A DNA stretch of 64,000 bases, taken from positions 1,495,001-1,559,000 of the forward strand of contig NZ_JAVIZM010000001.1 of assembly GCF_031453555.1 (NCBI RefSeq), written 5' to 3'. Each line of letters opens with the position of its first letter. The first letter of the stretch is position 1. The notes beneath the pieces are model-generated. The model saw only the letters and a program-made list of their open reading frames with translations, had not been told where the DNA came from and did no database searches. This document shows, piece after piece, positions 56,234 to 64,000 of the stretch. Source of the DNA: Bacillus sp. SLBN-46. Its GTDB lineage: Bacteria > Bacillota > Bacilli > Bacillales > Cytobacillaceae. Position numbers and translations under genes: made by a program.

Positions 56234-57226
56234 ATGGGATATGAAACTATCAGATTTCCAGAGGGATCTACCTTTTTAGTTACTGGATCAGCAGGATTTA
56301 TTGGATCAAATTTAGTTGAAGCCATCTTGAATTTAGGTTATCGAGTTCGGGGTCTTGATAATTTTTCAACTGGAAAAAAAGAAAATGTGGATTCATTGTT
56401 AGTTAATCCCAACTATGAATTTATTGAAGGAGATATTCGTGACTTGGGTACTTGTATGAAAGCTTGTGAAGGTGTGGATTATGTCCTTCATCAAGCCGCA
56501 TGGGGAAGTGTTCCAAGAAGTATAGAGATGCCATTATTATATGAAGAAATTAACATTAAAGGCACGTTACATATGATGGAGGCAGCTAGACAGAATGGTG
56601 TGAAGAAATTTGTTTACGCCTCAAGTTCATCCGTCTATGGTGACGAGCCTAATCTGCCAAAAAAAGAGGGGAAAGAGGGCAATGTGTTATCCCCTTACGC
56701 ACTTACCAAAATGGTAGATGAGGAATATGGGAAGCTATATACAAAGCTATACGGACTCGATACCTATGGTTTAAGGTATTTTAATGTATTCGGCCGGAGA
56801 CAGGATCCTAATGGGGCTTATGCAGCGGTTATTCCCAAATTTATTAAACAACTTCTGAATAATGAAAGGCCGACGATTAATGGTGATGGAAAACAGAGTA
56901 GGGATTTTACTTATATTGAAAATGTCATTGAAGCCAATTTGAAGGCCTGTAATGCAAGCAGTGAAGCTGCAGGGCAAGCCTATAATATTGCTTACGGTGG
57001 AAGAGAGTTTTTAATAGATATCTATAATCACTTGTTGAATGCATTAGGAAAAGATATTCAACCGGTATTTGGTCCTGATAGAAAAGGTGATATTAAGCAT
57101 AGCAATGCTGATATATCAAAAGCACAACAAATGCTGGGGTATGAACCAGAGTGGAGTTTTGAGCGAGGTATCGATTCGGCAATAGATTGGTATAAAGAGA
57201 ATTTGGGATACTTAGAACCGGTGTAA
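56234..57226 (+). CDS. NAD-dependent epimerase (TviC/WbpP-like)
   Basis: A 330-residue extended SDR with VTGSAGFIGSNLVEAILNLG, VLHQAAWGSVPRSIEMP, KFVYASSSSVYGDEP, the Tyr/Lys pair in SPYALTKMVDEEYGKL and LRYFNVFGRRQDPNGAYAAV. AAWGSVPRS and the RRQDPNGAY segment are those of the WbpP/TviC group, which interconverts UDP-GlcNAc(A) and UDP-GalNAc(A). With the dehydrogenase it gives UDP-GalNAcA, an acidic repeat-unit sugar. Lies 1 bp after the dehydrogenase stop. Confidence 0.9.
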   Translation: MGYETIRFPEGSTFLVTGSAGFIGSNLVEAILNLGYRVRGLDNFSTGKKENVDSLLVNPNYEFIEGDIRDLGTCMKACEGVDYVLHQAAWGSVPRSIEMPLLYEEINIKGTLHMMEAARQNGVKKFVYASSSSVYGDEPNLPKKEGKEGNVLSPYALTKMVDEEYGKLYTKLYGLDTYGLRYFNVFGRRQDPNGAYAAVIPKFIKQLLNNERPTINGDGKQSRDFTYIENVIEANLKACNASSEAAGQAYNIAYGGREFLIDIYNHLLNALGKDIQPVFGPDRKGDIKHSNADISKAQQMLGYEPEWSFERGIDSAIDWYKENLGYLEPV

Positions 57227-57244
57227 GTTCCAGGAGGGTAGGAT

Positions 57245-58354
57245 ATGAGTAAACCTATTAGAGTTCTGCACGTTGTCGTAAATATGAACAGGGGCGGAGC
57301 TGAAACCCTGCTTATGAATCTATATAGAAATATAGACCGTTCCAAAATTCAATTCGATTTTCTGACGTGTAAAGAAGGGGTTTTTGATCAAGAAATTAAA
57401 GAACTTGGCGGGACCATACATCGAATTCCATATATAAATGAAGTGGGGCATTTTAGTTACATAAAAGCTCTAAATAATTTCTTCTCCACCTATAATGACT
57501 ATACAATAGTCCATTCACATTTAAATAGAATGAGTGGAGTAGTAGTAAGAGCTGCAAAGAAATTTGGCATTCGGTATTGTATTTCTCACAGTCATAATAC
57601 TGGTGGGGAAGGCGGAGTTTTATCCAAGGCATATAAATGGTATTCTGGGTTATTTATTCCCTACCATTCTGATTATACTTTTGCATGTTCCGAAGCTGCT
57701 GCTAAGTGGTTGTTTGGCAGTAAATCAAATCAAGCAAAATTACTTAAAAATGGAATCGAACCAGAAATGTTTACTTTTTCTTCAGATATAAGAATGAGAA
57801 TAAGACAGGAATTAGGGATTGATGATCAAATAGTTTTCGGTCATGTTGGTAGATTTACAAAACAAAAGAATCATAAGTTCTTAGTTGAGATTTTTGCTGA
57901 ATTTGTTAAAAGAAAGCCCAATTCGATCTTATTATTATGTGGTGACGGTGTATTACGGAATGATATTGAAAAAAGAGTATGCGAACTAAATATACAAGAT
58001 AAGGTAAAGTTTCTAGGTGTTAGAAGTGATATTAATCAACTACTACAAGCTTTTGACCTATTTTTATTTCCTTCCCTGCATGAAGGTTTACCAGTAACGC
58101 TCATAGAAGCACAAGCAGCTGGAATACCTTGTTTAATATCAGATGAGATCACAGATGAGGTTGACTTAGGTTTAGGTTTAATGAAATTTTTAAATCTCTC
58201 AAGTAAAGATCTTTGGGCTGCTGAACTAGAAAAAATGACCGTGGAAAAAATACAACGTCATACCTCTAAAATAAACATGCTAAGAGACAGTGGGTATGAT
58301 ATTAAGAATACCGCAACATGGCTTCAAGACTTTTATCTATCAAATGCGAGGTGA
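57245..58354 (+). CDS. GT4 glycosyltransferase (EpsF-like)
   Basis: A 369-residue GT-B enzyme with RVLHVVVNMNRGGAETLLMN, HSHLNRMSGVVVRAAKK, CSEAAAKWLFGSK, FGHVGRFTKQKNHKFLVEIF and LFPSLHEGLPVTLIEAQAAG. The 'MNRGGAETLLMNLYR' start is that of EpsF-type transferases. ATG behind AGGAGGGTAGG. It is placed between the sugar-acid genes and the GT2 gene at 58361, all on one unit. Confidence 0.9.
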   Translation: MSKPIRVLHVVVNMNRGGAETLLMNLYRNIDRSKIQFDFLTCKEGVFDQEIKELGGTIHRIPYINEVGHFSYIKALNNFFSTYNDYTIVHSHLNRMSGVVVRAAKKFGIRYCISHSHNTGGEGGVLSKAYKWYSGLFIPYHSDYTFACSEAAAKWLFGSKSNQAKLLKNGIEPEMFTFSSDIRMRIRQELGIDDQIVFGHVGRFTKQKNHKFLVEIFAEFVKRKPNSILLLCGDGVLRNDIEKRVCELNIQDKVKFLGVRSDINQLLQAFDLFLFPSLHEGLPVTLIEAQAAGIPCLISDEITDEVDLGLGLMKFLNLSSKDLWAAELEKMTVEKIQRHTSKINMLRDSGYDIKNTATWLQDFYLSNAR

Positions 58355-58360
58355 TATTTC

Positions 58361-59251
58361 TTGCCAATATTGACTGTTTTTACTCCGACCTACAATAGGG
58401 CGTATACCCTCCACAAATGTTATGAAAGTCTTAAAAGACAATCAAGTAAAGACTTTATTTGGTTAATTATTGACGATGGGTCTTCTGATAATACCGAGGA
58501 TTTAGTTAATACGTGGATGGCAGAAAATATTATTTCGATTCAATATTATCGACAGGAAAATCAAGGGATGCATGGTGCACACAATACTGCATATAACTTA
58601 ATTGATACAGAATTAAATGTCTGTATAGACAGTGATGATTATATGCCTTATGACGCTGTTGAAAAAATTATTTCTTTTTGGAAAGAAAATAGTAGTGAAG
58701 ATATAGGTGGTATCATTGGGCTTGATTGTAATTCTAAAGGAAAAATTATTGGGACAGAACTTCCAAGTAATATTAAAACCTCCACATTGTTTAACCTATA
58801 TAATAAATATGGAGTTAAGGGAGATAAGAAACTAGTCTATCGGACGAAACTAACAAGGAAATATCCGTACCCGGTATATCAAAATGAAAAGTTAGTTCCT
58901 CTTTCCTATAAATATTACATGCTAGATCAGGAATATGAAATGCTTTTAATGAATGAAGCACTCTGTTGTGTGGAGTATCTACCGGATGGATCATCAATGA
59001 ATATATTAAAACAATATAAACACAGTCCAAAAGGCTTCAGATTTTATCGAATGGAAATGATGAAATTACCAAAAACACCTTTTCTATTTAGACTTAAGCA
59101 GGCAATACATTATGTATCTTGCAGTATCTTTGCAGGAAGTAAAGGAGGAGTTTTAAGACAGTCACCTAAGAAGCTATTGACACTTATTGCTTTACCATTT
59201 GGAATTGCACTAAATAAATATATTGTATCTAAGGCTGAAGAAAAATCATAA
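58361..59251 (+). CDS. GT2 glycosyltransferase
   Basis: A 296-residue GT-A enzyme. ILTVFTPTYNRAYTLHKCYE, LIIDDGSSDNTEDLVNTW, NVCIDSDDYMPYDA and a tail ending LLTLIALPFGIALNKYI. It is a clear paralogue of the GT2 at 35824. TTG start with GAGGTGAT 5 bp upstream. Last gene of the polysaccharide locus before the second peptide cluster. Confidence 0.9.
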   Translation: MPILTVFTPTYNRAYTLHKCYESLKRQSSKDFIWLIIDDGSSDNTEDLVNTWMAENIISIQYYRQENQGMHGAHNTAYNLIDTELNVCIDSDDYMPYDAVEKIISFWKENSSEDIGGIIGLDCNSKGKIIGTELPSNIKTSTLFNLYNKYGVKGDKKLVYRTKLTRKYPYPVYQNEKLVPLSYKYYMLDQEYEMLLMNEALCCVEYLPDGSSMNILKQYKHSPKGFRFYRMEMMKLPKTPFLFRLKQAIHYVSCSIFAGSKGGVLRQSPKKLLTLIALPFGIALNKYIVSKAEEKS

Positions 59252-59269
59252 ATTTTTTGTCGAATAAAT

Positions 59270-59285
59270 GTTCTTTTTAAAGAAC
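59270..59285. promoter_or_regulatory. SinR-type operator (second peptide cluster, site 1)
   Basis: GTTCTTTTTAAAGAAC lies over the -35 zone of the TATAAT at 59297, the same 27-bp spacing as at 33787/33814. Confidence 0.77.
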
Positions 59286-59296
59286 GTAATGTGATT

Positions 59297-59302
59297 TATA
59301 AT
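59297..59302 (+). promoter_or_regulatory. -10 box of the second peptide cluster
   Basis: A consensus TATAAT without a good -35 match (TTTTTA within the operator). It is the likely promoter for the genes from 59414. Confidence 0.55.
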
Positions 59303-59371
59303 TCTATGATAGAGATGTAATTTTCAATTTGTAATTACAAATTCAAGTACAATAAATTTTTTACTCTGTCC

Positions 59372-59387
59372 GTTCATTATAATGAAC
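59372..59387. promoter_or_regulatory. SinR-type operator (second peptide cluster, site 2)
   Basis: GTTCATTATAATGAAC, a perfect palindrome identical to the one at 33869, lies 26 bp before the precursor start and 102 bp after site 1. Confidence 0.8.
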
Positions 59388-59413
59388 TTTTAGTGAACAA
59401 AGGAGGTGAGCAA

Positions 59414-59668
59414 ATGATTGCTGAAAGGGTTTATACAAAGCCAACTATTTTAAGCCATCAACAAATCCATTTTGAAACTAGACATAGCTGGAATCCTGGA
59501 AAAGGGAAGAGTCCTGAATCTAACGGGAATGGTGGGATAAATTTTCCAGTAGAAAACAATCCAAATCCACAACCTTGTGGAGCGGGAACACCTGGAAATG
59601 GAAATGGAAATGGAAATGGTGGGAACAGTGGTGGAATTGGCCAGTGTAATCCAAATGTGAATCCTTAG
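59414..59668 (+). CDS. Gly/Asn-rich RiPP precursor-like peptide
   Basis: An 84-residue frame with a near-ideal ribosome site (AAAGGAGGTGAGCAA before the ATG); a GTG at 59393 is an unlikely start. The N-terminus MIAERVYTKPTILSHQQIHF carries Y-T-K-P-T-I, which fits the YxxPxL motif that lasso B1/PqqD proteins bind. The C-terminal half is Gly/Asn/Pro-rich: SNGNGGINFPVENNPNPQP, Cys55, TPGNGNGNGNGGNSGG, Cys77, NPNVNP. Two Cys could form a disulphide. It has no acidic residue placed as in a lasso ring after a Thr(-2). It is followed by kinase, PqqD, S26 peptidase and ABC genes, so I read it as the substrate of a peptide-modification system. Confidence 0.72.
   Translation: MIAERVYTKPTILSHQQIHFETRHSWNPGKGKSPESNGNGGINFPVENNPNPQPCGAGTPGNGNGNGNGGNSGGIGQCNPNVNP
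59594..59617 (+). repeat. (GGAAAT)4 hexamer repeat inside the precursor gene
   Basis: Four tandem GGAAAT units encode Gly-Asn repeats. Slippage by whole units keeps the frame, so the length of the repeat could vary between strains. Confidence 0.85.
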
Positions 59669-59757
59669 TTTCAATGGAATGGGAAGGTCAATAGGATAAT
59701 ACATACATTCTACTACTTCCCTTCCACCCATTATGTTTTCTCCCATAGGAGGCCAAT

Positions 59758-60543
59758 ATGAACAAACTACTAACAAAAATTGGTGAACATTATGTTCAAA
59801 TTTTCTGCGAATCAGATACCCTGTATAAATCTACTGAAAAAAACTTTTATCGCAATATGGGGTTAAAAAGTATTAAGCCGAATCTGACCATAAAAATAGA
59901 TCATGGCTATGGGGTCCCCTTTTTGAACTATGAGGTAGAGATTACGAATTTAGGAGATAAAATAACTTATCGCAGAGCCGATTACCAAATTGAAGTTGAT
60001 TCAGAATACAAGTCTGCAACTATATCAGTATATGATGAATTGGCCTTGAAACACGCATTAACAAACTTATATAGCTCGTTCATTGTTCATCATAATTGGG
60101 GATTACTGCTTCATTCCTCTTGCGCGCTAGAAAATGGAAAGGCACATATTTTTGCTGGGCAGTCCGGCGCTGGTAAATCGACCGCTGCAAAGCTTTCATT
60201 TCCTCGTTGTCTTCTATCAGATGAGGCAACACTATTAAAAATCACCTCAAATGGCGTAACGGTATATAATTCTCCATTCCGAAGCGAACTGGAAGCAGAG
60301 CCATTTGAAGGTTCGGTAGAGCTAGCGAGTATTCAACTTCTCCACCAATCACTACAAAATAAAAGAATTAAATCTACTAAGTCGGATGCACTCCTTCATT
60401 TAATGGATAAGGTTTTTTTCTGGCCTCGGAGCCAGGAAGAAACAAAAAAAATCTTAAAACTTATGACCATGCTAGTCATGCAGGTACCAGTCTATGACCT
60501 CTTTTTTCAAAAAAATAATACCTTTTGGGAGTTAATATCATGA
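59758..60543 (+). CDS. HPr-kinase-like protein, second cluster
   Basis: A 261-residue relative of the lasso kinase at 16476. LLLHSSCALENGKAHIFAGQ then the P-loop GQSGAGKST (residues 134-142), and LLSDEATLLKI with the acidic residue in the Walker B place. The N-terminal ~110 residues are again family-specific and diverge from copy 1. By context it phosphorylates, or otherwise modifies with ATP, the precursor peptide at 59414, which has several Ser. ATG behind GGAGGCC, 89 bp after the precursor. Overlaps the PqqD gene by 4 bp. Confidence 0.82.
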   Translation: MNKLLTKIGEHYVQIFCESDTLYKSTEKNFYRNMGLKSIKPNLTIKIDHGYGVPFLNYEVEITNLGDKITYRRADYQIEVDSEYKSATISVYDELALKHALTNLYSSFIVHHNWGLLLHSSCALENGKAHIFAGQSGAGKSTAAKLSFPRCLLSDEATLLKITSNGVTVYNSPFRSELEAEPFEGSVELASIQLLHQSLQNKRIKSTKSDALLHLMDKVFFWPRSQEETKKILKLMTMLVMQVPVYDLFFQKNNTFWELIS

Positions 60544-60812
60544 ATCAGTATATTCAAAAAGAAAATTGTGAGGCAACAGAGTTTGATGGGGAATGGATTA
60601 TTCTAAATGCCAATCAATGTACTATCACGAAATTGAATGATGTTGGAGGGCATTGCTGGTCATTGTTAAAGGAAGCACAGAATGCGGAAACCCTGACAAA
60701 ATCTTTGTTGGAAAAGTTCTCTGCAATTGAGGATACACACCAGGTAAGGAAGGATATTGATGAGTTTTTAAACAATCTTGTTCAATATGAACTGATCGAC
60801 CATGTTGATTGA
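60540..60812 (+). CDS. PqqD-like protein, second cluster
   Basis: A 90-residue PqqD-fold protein: ATEFDGEWIILNANQCTITK, LNDVGGHCWSLLKEAQNAET, LTKSLLEKFSAIEDT and DIDEFLNNLVQYELIDHVD. This is the RiPP recognition element that would bind the leader of the 59414 peptide. The ATG at 60540 overlaps the kinase stop (ATGA) and has GGGAG upstream. It overlaps the peptidase gene by 11 bp. Confidence 0.85.
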   Translation: MNQYIQKENCEATEFDGEWIILNANQCTITKLNDVGGHCWSLLKEAQNAETLTKSLLEKFSAIEDTHQVRKDIDEFLNNLVQYELIDHVD

Positions 60813-61260
60813 CGAACCTATCTTTAAACTACTTAAACAAGCCATCAACAAGGATGGTTGGATCGAGCTCCCTGCATTTGGAAATAGTATGTTTCCTTAC
60901 ATACGATCGGACGATGTGTGCAGATTTTCACCTTGTGATTCTTCACAATTAAAAAAAGGTGATGTCGTTTTAGTCCAATTACAAACAGGTCAATTGATTG
61001 CTCACCGTCTTGTAAAGAAACAAATAGTTAATTACCAACACGTTTTTATTTTAAAAGGGGACACAAACCTGGGGTTCGACAAGCCCATTGAAGAAGGACA
61101 GATTCTTGGGAAATTGGTAGATGTGAAAAAACAACACATACATCTATCCCCAGATCACTTTATTATGCGTCTTTGGGGGGGGATGATTCTCACCTTTCCA
61201 GTCTTATCCAGCATTTTGCGAAAGTACTTGAATAGGAAGTTAAAATTACAATTTAAATAA
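60802..61260 (+). CDS. S26/S24-type signal-peptidase-like protein
   Basis: A 152-residue protein with LPAFGNSMFPYI (Ser29 in the catalytic SM motif), KKGDVVLVQLQTGQLIAHRLVKK (His68 in the place used by SipW-type Ser-His peptidases) and FILKGDTNLGFDKP. A hydrophobic stretch near the end (MRLWGGMILTFPVLSSIL) may anchor it in the membrane. In this cluster it takes the place of the lasso B2 peptidase, so it probably cuts the leader. ATG inside the PqqD gene end. Confidence 0.8.
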   Translation: MLIDEPIFKLLKQAINKDGWIELPAFGNSMFPYIRSDDVCRFSPCDSSQLKKGDVVLVQLQTGQLIAHRLVKKQIVNYQHVFILKGDTNLGFDKPIEEGQILGKLVDVKKQHIHLSPDHFIMRLWGGMILTFPVLSSILRKYLNRKLKLQFK

Positions 61261-61280
61261 ACTAATGGAGTGTCCATGCC

Positions 61281-63089
61281 ATGAAAGAACAGCTTAACTC
61301 GCTATTTAAACAATATTTTACGATGACAGATATTAAACGGGCTTATTCTTTTGTGTTGCCTTTTATCTTCAAGAGATGGAAGGCTTATTTGATGATTCTT
61401 CTTTTATTAGGAGTTGATATTTACTTAACTATTGCTTTCGCAAAATATTATGGTGATATCACGGATGCGGCTATACATGGAGGGTATGAGGAGATTTTAT
61501 CCTTTATTCCATATGGGGCATTTCTTATTATTGTGAGTATCTCCTCGAATGTTTCCTATACATTCTTTAATTTAATTGCAACCAATGCAGTGAAGATGGA
61601 TCTTAAAAACCATCTGTTTGATCATATTCTAAGGCTGCCTACGGGAGTGACAGCAAATTACCGTTCAGGTGAATTAATGTCCCATTTTTCCAATGATATT
61701 CATGGTGTGGATGGAATGATTGGGAGCAGTCTTCTAAGTCTGATCAGACTACCAATCATCTATATTGTCGTCTTTATCTATTTAATGAATATTAATTTAA
61801 CACTATGCTTGGTAAGTTTAATCATTGCTCCGATTGCTGCGCTATCGGGAATTGTGTTTGGTTTATTCCTAAGGAAAAATGGCAGATTAATTCACAGATT
61901 AATAGGAAATATTAATAGTCTATTAAACGAAACCTTTCATGGTTTCCAAGTCATTCGGTCATTTACACTTGAAAAACTTCAGTACAACAAATTTAGTAAA
62001 CAAAATCAGGAATTATATCAATTAGAAATGGAGAATGCCAAGCTTCAAAATTGGTATCGAACGGGTGAGCAAATCATTGGGTATATCACCTTTATTATGA
62101 ATCTATCTATTGGTGCTTTATTTGTTTCAAAAGGCACTTTAACAGTGGGGGCTTTGTTAACTTTTCTTAATCTAGTTACACATTTATTCTATCCAATTAC
62201 GGGAATGGCCAATGTGTGGGCGGGATTTCAACGGTCGATTGCCGCCCTGGAAAGGGTACTAAATGTTCTTGAAAAACCAGCAGACAGTACAGAACTTCCT
62301 TCCTTCTCTCCAAACACTGGAGTAAATGGTGCCATCGAATTCCAAGATGTTACCTTCAGCTATGTGAAAAATAAACCTGTATTTGAACAATTTCATTTTG
62401 AAATCCCTGAGGGGAAGGTAGTAGCTTTAGTCGGTCCAAGCGGTGCAGGAAAAAGTACGTTGTTTAATCTGCTTCAAGGGTTTTATAGACCTCAGTCTGG
62501 TGACATCCGAATAGCAGGAAAATCAATTCAAGAGTTTTCAGCTTCGGAATTAAGAAGCTCGATTGCATTGGTTCCTCAAGAGACGTTTCTTTTTTCGGGA
62601 ACGGTGAAAGAAAATTTACTAATTGCCCGTCCTAATATCACCGAAAAAGAAATGGTTGAAGCCACCATTCGGGCTGAAATCCATGATTTCATCCTATCAT
62701 TGCCAAAGGGTTACGATACGGAAATTGGTGAAAACGGGGTTAAGTTATCCGGCGGACAAAAGCAACGTGTGGCGATCGCGAGAGCTATATTAAAAGATGC
62801 ACCAATACTTTTATTGGATGAAGCCACATCCGCCTTGGATGGAGAAACCGAATTTTACGTAAAAGAGGCATTGGAGGAATTAATGAGAGGTCGAACAACT
62901 ATCATCATTGCGCATCGTTTGTCCACTATCCAACACGCAGATGTAATTTATGTTATGGACAAAGGGAAAATTGTTCAGCAGGGAATGCATAAGGAACTAA
63001 TAAAGCAAATTGGTTTATATCGGAATCTGAATGAAACATCCTTTGGAGTAAAAAATGATAGGGAATTCCCATTGGCTGCAAAATTATAA
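61281..63089 (+). CDS. ABC exporter, second peptide cluster
   Basis: A 602-residue half-transporter. Six helices in the first ~330 residues (LMILLLLGVDIYLTIAFAKY, IPYGAFLIIVSISSNVSYTF), then Walker A GPSGAGKST, signature LSGGQKQRVAIARAI and Walker B ILLLDEATSALD. It probably exports the modified peptide. Its membrane part differs clearly from that of the lasso exporter at 19399, which argues for a different cargo. ATG 20 bp after the peptidase, with TGGAGTGTCC upstream. Confidence 0.88.
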   Translation: MKEQLNSLFKQYFTMTDIKRAYSFVLPFIFKRWKAYLMILLLLGVDIYLTIAFAKYYGDITDAAIHGGYEEILSFIPYGAFLIIVSISSNVSYTFFNLIATNAVKMDLKNHLFDHILRLPTGVTANYRSGELMSHFSNDIHGVDGMIGSSLLSLIRLPIIYIVVFIYLMNINLTLCLVSLIIAPIAALSGIVFGLFLRKNGRLIHRLIGNINSLLNETFHGFQVIRSFTLEKLQYNKFSKQNQELYQLEMENAKLQNWYRTGEQIIGYITFIMNLSIGALFVSKGTLTVGALLTFLNLVTHLFYPITGMANVWAGFQRSIAALERVLNVLEKPADSTELPSFSPNTGVNGAIEFQDVTFSYVKNKPVFEQFHFEIPEGKVVALVGPSGAGKSTLFNLLQGFYRPQSGDIRIAGKSIQEFSASELRSSIALVPQETFLFSGTVKENLLIARPNITEKEMVEATIRAEIHDFILSLPKGYDTEIGENGVKLSGGQKQRVAIARAILKDAPILLLDEATSALDGETEFYVKEALEELMRGRTTIIIAHRLSTIQHADVIYVMDKGKIVQQGMHKELIKQIGLYRNLNETSFGVKNDREFPLAAKL

Positions 63090-63104
63090 ACAGGGGTGAG
63101 GGTC

Positions 63105-64000
63105 ATGAGTACAGAAATGGTTAAGTTAATCTATGATCAAAACACTGTTTTGCCACAGGATGACAAGTTCTATCAACGTGCCCTCCAGTTTATAGAAGAG
63201 GATGGAATTTCCTCTCAAGTTTTCTTTTTATTAAAGCAGCAAGGAAGGCTTAGTCAAACTCCTTCCTTTTTTCAGGACCGCTTAAAAGAAAGCTACGACA
63301 AAGGGCTTTTTCAAAACCTATTGATAAAAAACCAAACGGATGAAATTCTAAAAGTTTTTGAGGGTAAAGGAATTGAGGTAATCGCACTTAAAGGAGTTTA
63401 TTTTGCTGAAAGATATTTTGGGCATATTGGGGCAAGGGCCACATCTGATATCGATTTATTAATTCCATTTAAGGAACTGGATCAATCAATTGAAAGCATA
63501 AAATCATTAGGATTTACGGTTGAAGAAGAGATGATACCGGGGCATTTTCATTGCAGTTTTAGTAAGAAATTACCTGGTTCCACCATGCCATTAGTGGTGG
63601 AATTACATTGGAGTATTGTGAAGCATAATACTTCACAGTTTAATATTAATGACCTATGGGGACAGGCTTTACAAGTCGGTCATTCCAAATATATTAAAGA
63701 GCTATCAAGCACCCACTTGTTTTACATGATTTGCCTACATGGTTGGCGTCATAACCTAGAATCTATGAAATATTTTTTGGACATTATTCAATTGATTCAT
63801 ACTTTAGGTAAGGAAATTGATTATGATGACCTTTTAAAACTTGCTGCCTCGCATAAAACAGTGCGACGACTTAAAAGAACCTTGTCCATTGTTTATGAGC
63901 AGTTCCCTCATTTAAGTGATGTAAAAAGGTTGCCTTTCGAAGTGAAAACTACAAGATGGGAATACCGACGGGTAAATGGTCTAAAACAATACGTAGACTT
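63105..64000 (+). CDS. Nucleotidyltransferase-fold protein, second cluster (partial)
   Basis: The frame starts at ATG 63105 (site GGGGTGAGG) and is cut by the window end after about 298 codons. It has VIALKGVYFAERYFGHIGAR then ATSDIDLLIPFK with the paired Asp of the NTP_transf_5 fold, VELHWSIVKHN and FYMICLHGWRHNLESMKYFL. It is a paralogue of the protein at 18199 in the lasso cluster. The shared presence of kinase, PqqD, nucleotidyltransferase and ABC genes in both clusters suggests the phosphate and nucleotidyl steps belong together. Further genes of the cluster may follow outside the window. Confidence 0.85.
   Translation, partial: MSTEMVKLIYDQNTVLPQDDKFYQRALQFIEEDGISSQVFFLLKQQGRLSQTPSFFQDRLKESYDKGLFQNLLIKNQTDEILKVFEGKGIEVIALKGVYFAERYFGHIGARATSDIDLLIPFKELDQSIESIKSLGFTVEEEMIPGHFHCSFSKKLPGSTMPLVVELHWSIVKHNTSQFNINDLWGQALQVGHSKYIKELSSTHLFYMICLHGWRHNLESMKYFLDIIQLIHTLGKEIDYDDLLKLAASHKTVRRLKRTLSIVYEQFPHLSDVKRLPFEVKTTRWEYRRVNGLKQYVD

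Noticed and set aside
59594..59617. Repeat array or CRISPR-like structure
   Set aside because: Only four 6-bp units inside a coding frame; no spacers. It is a short coding tandem repeat.
59414..59668. Ordinary lasso peptide precursor
   Set aside because: Although the leader has a YxxPxL motif, there is no Thr(-2) with Glu/Asp at 7-9, the core is long and Gly/Asn-rich with two Cys, and no cyclase is in view. Not excluded if a cyclase lies beyond the window.
1..64000. tRNA, rRNA, insertion sequences, prophage or attachment sites
   Set aside because: None was recognised on either strand.

Overview
The window looks like low-GC DNA from the chromosome of a spore-former-type Bacillaceae (Bacillus, Neobacillus or a relative; I cannot assign the species). 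The basis is gene content: a kipI/kipA-type oxoprolinase operon, a ywoH/ywoG-like pair, an S-box controlled metI-metC-yitJ-metH operon, a B. subtilis-like eps locus with an EAR RNA, and a SinR homologue with SinR-type operators. I saw no tRNA, rRNA, transposase, phage gene or CRISPR array.

Region 1 (1-13.9 kb) is ordinary housekeeping: a glyoxalase-fold protein (cut by the window edge), a short FAD protein, pxpB-pxpA-pxpC (5-oxoproline use), a small basic protein, a MarR/MFS pair with a palindromic operator, a c-di-GMP-I riboswitch before a small unknown protein, and a four-gene methionine operon on the minus strand led by a SAM (S-box) riboswitch.

Region 2 (14.0-21.2 kb) is a paeninodin-type lasso peptide cluster: cyclase, 47-aa precursor ending in Ser, HPr-kinase-like tailoring kinase, PqqD-like leader binder, leader peptidase, nucleotidyltransferase-fold protein and ABC exporter.

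Region 3 (21.2-59.3 kb) is a large exopolysaccharide locus. Its first part follows B. subtilis eps (Wzz and tyrosine kinase, EAR RNA, EpsC-like dehydratase, GtaB-like, EpsG-like, GalE, EpsL/M/N-like bacillosamine enzymes) and carries a SinR homologue. It is followed by glycosyltransferases, a PglK-like ABC flippase, a full set of four genes for CMP-KDO, a NeuB/NeuC/NeuA-type set for a CMP-nonulosonic acid, three DUF115/Maf-like proteins interleaved with these, an acyltransferase, a decayed glycosyltransferase, and a TviB/TviC-like pair for UDP-GalNAcA-type sugars.

Region 4 (59.3 kb to the end) is a second peptide-modification cluster: an 84-aa Gly/Asn-rich precursor-like peptide, an HPr-kinase-like protein, a PqqD-like protein, an S26-type signal-peptidase-like protein, an ABC exporter and a nucleotidyltransferase-fold protein cut by the window end. 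It has no cyclase in view and may be a little-described peptide system.

The unifying signal is a 16-bp palindrome, GTTC-N8-GAAC, identical in layout to the B. subtilis SinR operator. It occurs nine times in full, mostly in pairs, before both peptide clusters and before the main polysaccharide sub-operons. I infer that one biofilm-type repressor, encoded inside the locus, controls polysaccharide and both peptides together.
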